Assembly: GCF_028688855.1 (NCBI RefSeq)
Contig: NZ_JAQTXI010000025.1
Location: forward strand, 1-48,738
DNA length: 48,738 nt
Direction: 5' to 3'
Source of the DNA: Neomegalonema sp.
GTDB taxonomy: Bacteria > Pseudomonadota > Alphaproteobacteria > Rhodobacterales > Rhodobacteraceae
Position numbers and translations under genes: made by a program. The stretch's first letter is position 1; each line of letters opens with the position of its first letter. Shown here one piece after another: positions 45,125-48,738 of this stretch. The notes beneath the pieces are model-generated. The model had not been told where the DNA came from and ran no database searches. It saw only the letters and a list, made by a program, of their open reading frames with translations.

Positions 45125-47272
45125 ATGACCAGTCATGTCGCCCGCGGCGGTCTTTCCGTCGCCGCCCCCCTCGCGCGCCTGATCGAGGAGGAGGTGCTGA
45201 CCGGAGTTTCGCCCGAAGCCTTCTGGAGCGGCTATGAGGCTCTGTTGCGCGATCTGGCGCCGAAGAACGCCCGCCTGCTCGACAAACGCGCCGAGCTTCA
45301 GGCGAAGATCGACGCCTGGAGCGAACGCCGCGTCCCCTTCGATCCTGCGGCCTATCGCGCCTTCCTGACCGAAATCGGCTATCTCCAGCCCGAACCCGCT
45401 CCCTTCAAGGTCTCGACGGCGAACGTGGATCCCGAACTGGCGCTGATCGCCGGGCCGCAGCTCGTGACGCCGGTGATGAACGCCCGCTTCGCGCTCAACG
45501 CCGCCAATGCGCGTTGGGGCTCGCTCTACGACGCGCTTTACGGCACCGACGCCCTGCCCGGCCCCATTCCCTCGGGCGGCTATGATCCGGCGCGGGGGGC
45601 TCAGGCCGTCGCCTGGGCGCGGGCGCATCTGGATCGGGTGGCGCCTCTGGCCTCGGGCTCCTGGGCCGATCTCGACAAGCTCTCCGTGCGGGAGGGCGCG
45701 CTCGTGGCGAAGGTCGCGGGCGCCGAAACCGGCCTGCGCGATCCCGCCCGGTTCGCGGGCCATCGCGCGACGGGCGACGTGCTCTTGCGCGTCAACGGCC
45801 TGCTCATCGAGATCCTGATGGATCCGACCAGCCGCGTCGGCCGGGACGACCGCGCCGGAATCTCCGACATCCGGCTGGAGAGCGCCCTCACCGCGATTCA
45901 GGATTGCGAGGACGCCGTCGCCGCCGTGGACGCCGAGGACAAGACCCTCGTCTACGGGAACTGGCTGGCGCTCATGCGGGGCGACCTCGCGGAGAGCTTC
46001 GAGAAGGGCGGCGAGACTCTGACCCGCCGCCTGAATCCCGACGTGGAGTTTCTCGATCCTCAGGGACGCCCGGTGGTCCATCCGGGCCGCGCCGTGATGC
46101 TGGTGCGCAACGTCGGGCATCTCATGACCACCGACGCCGTGCTGCTCGACGGGAAGGAGACTCCCGAGGGGATCATGGACGCCATGGTCACCGTGGCCGC
46201 CGCCCTGCACGACCTCCGGAAGATCGGAGAGGGTCCGCGCAACTCCCGCACGGGATCCGTCTATGTCGTGAAACCCAAGATGCACGGCCCTGAAGAAGTC
46301 GCCTTCGCCAACGAGCTTTACGGCCGGGTCGAGGAGATCCTCGGCCTGCCGAAGAACACGGTCAAGCTCGGGGTGATGGACGAAGAGCGCCGGACTTCGG
46401 CCAATCTCGCGGCCTGCATCGCGGCGGTGAAGGAGCGCTGCGTCTTCATCAACACCGGCTTCCTCGACCGCACCGGCGATGAAATCCACAGCTCCATGCG
46501 CCTCGGCCCCGTGATCCCGCGCAGCGAGATGCGCGGCGCGGCCTGGCTCTCGGCCTATGAGGACGGCAACGTCGACGCGGGGCTGGCGGCGGGGCTCGAC
46601 GGCCATGGCCAGATCGGCAAGGGCATGTGGGCCAAACCCGACGCCATGGCCGAAATGCTCAAGACCAAGATCGGACATCCCAAGGCGGGCGCCAACACCG
46701 CCTGGACGCCCTCGCCCACCGCCGCGACGCTCCACGCCACGCATTATCATCAGGTGGACGTCCATCAGGTTCAGGAGGGGCTGAAATCCCGCGCCGGAGC
46801 CTCGCGGGAGGCCCTGCTGACGCCGCCCCTGCTCGCCGGACGCAACCTCCCGCCGGAGGCCGTGCGCCATGAGCTGGACGACGCCTGTCAGTCGATCCTC
46901 GGCTATGTGGCGCGCTGGGTGGATCAGGGCGTGGGCTGCTCCAAGGTGCCGGACATCGACGACGTCCCGCTGATGGAGGATCGCGCCACCCTGCGCATCT
47001 CCTCGCAGCTTCTGGCGAACTGGCTGCTGCACGGGCTCTGCCGCCCCGAGGAGGTCGAGGACTCGCTCCGGCGCATGGCCCTGCGCGTGGACGGCCAGAA
47101 CGCCGGAGATCCCGCCTGGCGCCCCATGGCGCCCGCCTTCGACGGCCCCGCCTTCCAGGCGGCGCGGGATCTGATCTTCAAGGGCGCCGGGCAGCCTTCG
47201 GGCTACACCGAGCCCCTGCTCCACGCCGCCCGCCGCGCGGCCAAGCGCCTGCACGCCTCCCGAGGGGCTTGA
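45125..47272 (+). CDS. glcB: malate synthase G
   Basis: Condenses glyoxylate and acetyl-CoA to malate. 715 residues, the size of the monomeric G isoform. Marks are [32 protein letters not shown] near 377, [17 protein letters not shown] (catalytic Arg/Glu region) and [21 protein letters not shown] stands six bases before the ATG. No isocitrate lyase gene is near, so it may serve glycolate/glyoxylate use as well as the glyoxylate shunt. The 97-base leader holds a small TTCCG-N7-CGGAA repeat at 45074-45090. Confidence 0.96.
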   Translation: MTSHVARGGLSVAAPLARLIEEEVLTGVSPEAFWSGYEALLRDLAPKNARLLDKRAELQAKIDAWSERRVPFDPAAYRAFLTEIGYLQPEPAPFKVSTANVDPELALIAGPQLVTPVMNARFALNAANARWGSLYDALYGTDALPGPIPSGGYDPARGAQAVAWARAHLDRVAPLASGSWADLDKLSVREGALVAKVAGAETGLRDPARFAGHRATGDVLLRVNGLLIEILMDPTSRVGRDDRAGISDIRLESALTAIQDCEDAVAAVDAEDKTLVYGNWLALMRGDLAESFEKGGETLTRRLNPDVEFLDPQGRPVVHPGRAVMLVRNVGHLMTTDAVLLDGKETPEGIMDAMVTVAAALHDLRKIGEGPRNSRTGSVYVVKPKMHGPEEVAFANELYGRVEEILGLPKNTVKLGVMDEERRTSANLAACIAAVKERCVFINTGFLDRTGDEIHSSMRLGPVIPRSEMRGAAWLSAYEDGNVDAGLAAGLDGHGQIGKGMWAKPDAMAEMLKTKIGHPKAGANTAWTPSPTAATLHATHYHQVDVHQVQEGLKSRAGASREALLTPPLLAGRNLPPEAVRHELDDACQSILGYVARWVDQGVGCSKVPDIDDVPLMEDRATLRISSQLLANWLLHGLCRPEEVEDSLRRMALRVDGQNAGDPAWRPMAPAFDGPAFQAARDLIFKGAGQPSGYTEPLLHAARRAAKRLHASRGA

Positions 47273-47327
47273 CCGGAAGGCTCCGGCCCGACACATCCTT
47301 CCGGCCGCCCGCGCCTTTCGGGCGGCC
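47273..47327 (+). terminator. two overlapping hairpins after glcB
   Basis: CCGGAAGG (47273-47280) pairs with CCTTCCGG (47297-47304), an 8-bp stem starting right at the glcB stop. GGCCGCCCG (47303-47311) pairs with CGGGCGGCC (47319-47327), a 9-bp stem with a 7-base loop. They share two bases and so may compete. There is no U-tract, so termination is uncertain. Confidence 0.45.
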
Positions 47328-47360
47328 CGACGCCGCCCCGCATCCAGGAGACCCCATCCC

Positions 47361-48738
47361 ATGACGCAGCCGGATCTTGAAGAGATCGAAAGCGAGGAAG
47401 CCCTGGCCTGGGTGCGCGCGCAGAACGACCGCGCCCTGACGACCCTGCAGGGCGTCTCCTGTTACGAGCAGATGCATCAGGAGGCTCTGGCCATCGCCGA
47501 GGCCCGCGACCGCATCCCCTTCCCGACCTTCCGCCGCCGCAACGGCGTCGAGATCCTCACGAATTTCTGGCAGGACGCGCAGAACGTCCGGGGCCTCTGG
47601 CGGCGGACCACCCTGGAGAGCTACCGCCGACCCGAACCGGAATGGGAGACCATCCTCGATCTGGACGCCCTCGCCGCCCGCGAAGGACGCAACTGGGTGA
47701 TGCGCGGCGCCAACTACCTGCCTCCCGAAGACCGCCGTTGCCTGCTCTCGCTCTCGGACGGCGGCAAGGACGCCGTGGTCCTGCGCGAATTCGACCTGGA
47801 GACGAAAGCCTTCGTCGAGGGCGGCTTCGATCTGCCGGAAGCCAAATGCGCCGCCCTCTGGCTGGACGCCGACAGCCTGCTGATCTCCCACGACTTCGGC
47901 CCGGAGAGCCTCACCGCCTCCGGCTATCCGCGGTGCGTGCGGCTCCTGCGGCGCGGCTGGAGCCTCGACCAGGCCGAGCCCGTCTTCGAGGGCGAGCGGA
48001 CGGACATGCTCATCCAGCCCTACGCCCCGCGCGCCGCCGAAGGCGCCCTCAAGGCGATCCTCATCCATCGCTCGATCACCTTTTACGAAAGCGAGACCTG
48101 GCTCTGGACGCCCGGCGAAGCGCCGCGCAAGCTGCCCCTGCCCCTGAAGTCGAGCGTTCAGGCTCTGCTGGAGGGCCGCCTGATCCTCTCCACCAACGAG
48201 GACTGGACCGCGCCCTCGGGCCAGCGCTTCGAGACCGGCGACCTCTTCGCCTGGGATTTCGACCGCTGGCTCGCCGATCCCGCGACGCCCGCCGAACTGG
48301 TGCTGCGTCCGGGCCCGCGCGAAATGGCGGTCGGAGTCTCCGCGACCCGCAACGCCCTGATCCTCACGCGCTTCGTGGAGGTGCGCGGCGCGGTGGAGGT
48401 CTGGCGCCCGACGCCCGGCGGCGGCTGGAGCCATGTCCGCCTCGCCCTGCCCGAAAACATCTCGACGAGCGTGGTCTCGGCCTCCGATCTGGACGACCGG
48501 CTGCTCGCGCATGTCACGGGCTATCTGACGCCCTCCAGCCTCTGGCTGGCCGACGCCGCCACGGGCGAGGTCGAGAAGCTCAAGACCGCTCCGGAGCGCT
48601 TCGACGCCTCGCGCCTGATCGTCGAGCAGCTCGAAGCGCCCTCCAGGGATGGAACCCTGATCCCCTATTGCGTCATCCGCCGGGCCGAGGCCCCCATGGA
48701 CGGCTCGAATCCCACCCTGCTCTACGGCTACGGCGGCT
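47361..48738 (+). CDS. prolyl oligopeptidase family serine peptidase (3' end cut by window)
   Basis: 459 codons are present from the ATG at 47361 (AGGAG ten bases upstream) to the window edge. The start matches S9A peptidases: an N-terminal helix with SEEALAWVRAQNDRAL, FPTFRRRNGVEILTNFWQDA, RGLWRRTTLESYR, then a beta-propeller region. Close to the edge, EAPSRDGTLIPYCVIRR and LLYGYGG mark the start of the alpha/beta-hydrolase domain; the catalytic Ser, Asp and His lie outside. No signal peptide, so probably a cytoplasmic oligopeptidase. It begins 88 bases after glcB. Confidence 0.92.
   Translation, partial: MTQPDLEEIESEEALAWVRAQNDRALTTLQGVSCYEQMHQEALAIAEARDRIPFPTFRRRNGVEILTNFWQDAQNVRGLWRRTTLESYRRPEPEWETILDLDALAAREGRNWVMRGANYLPPEDRRCLLSLSDGGKDAVVLREFDLETKAFVEGGFDLPEAKCAALWLDADSLLISHDFGPESLTASGYPRCVRLLRRGWSLDQAEPVFEGERTDMLIQPYAPRAAEGALKAILIHRSITFYESETWLWTPGEAPRKLPLPLKSSVQALLEGRLILSTNEDWTAPSGQRFETGDLFAWDFDRWLADPATPAELVLRPGPREMAVGVSATRNALILTRFVEVRGAVEVWRPTPGGGWSHVRLALPENISTSVVSASDLDDRLLAHVTGYLTPSSLWLADAATGEVEKLKTAPERFDASRLIVEQLEAPSRDGTLIPYCVIRRAEAPMDGSNPTLLYGYGG

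Noticed and set aside
45005..47362. 785-codon minus-strand frame opposite glcB
   Set aside because: glcB has clear family motifs, normal length and a good SD; the antisense frame has none of these.

Overview
This is GC-rich, tightly packed chromosomal DNA from an alphaproteobacterium. Gene order points to Rhodobacterales or a close relative: dusB divergent from a fused ispDF-pgpA-pncC, and a nuo operon that runs on into birA-coaX-rnj. I saw no mobile elements, CRISPR arrays, rRNA or tRNA genes. Almost every gene belongs to a known family. The novel-looking material is the set of unassigned genes inside the nuo operon, several RNA-structure candidates, and one structured intergenic region of about 830 bases.

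Left part (1-7.4 kb): a nearly complete dusB (reading off the left edge), ispDF, pgpA and pncC linked by ATGA overlaps, a convergent SRPBCC-fold gene, galU, a one-domain KpsC-like glycosyltransferase, and a convergent MFS transporter.

Middle (7.5-27 kb, minus strand): the complete 14-subunit complex I operon, transcribed nuoA-B-C-D-[secreted 270 aa]-E-[membrane 192 aa]-F-G-H-I-J-K-L-M-N and continuing into birA, coaX and rnj. A good sigma-70-type promoter precedes nuoA. Three micro-ORFs fill or nearly fill the remaining gaps between nuo genes. The secreted 270-aa protein appears to be built of three cysteine-bracketed repeats.

Nucleotide scavenging block (27.2-39.7 kb): a minus-strand operon encodes a BMP-type periplasmic nucleoside-binding protein, an ABC ATPase, two permeases, cdd, purine-nucleoside phosphorylase, deoA, deoB, add and upp. 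Divergent from it is a Tat-exported CpdB nucleotidase. Together they form a route in which periplasmic nucleotides are dephosphorylated, nucleosides imported, bases released and salvaged, and pentose phosphates produced. gnd (pentose phosphate pathway) follows convergently.

Right part (41.1-48.7 kb): a large non-coding region with strong inverted repeats, an SLC13-type permease with two RCK_C domains, a TPR plus beta-barrel outer-membrane protein of the DUF560/SLAM type, malate synthase G, and the start of a prolyl oligopeptidase that runs off the right edge. Two genes here have 5' leaders predicted to fold over their Shine-Dalgarno (SD) sequence. All calls rest on reading the sequence; no database search or folding program was run.
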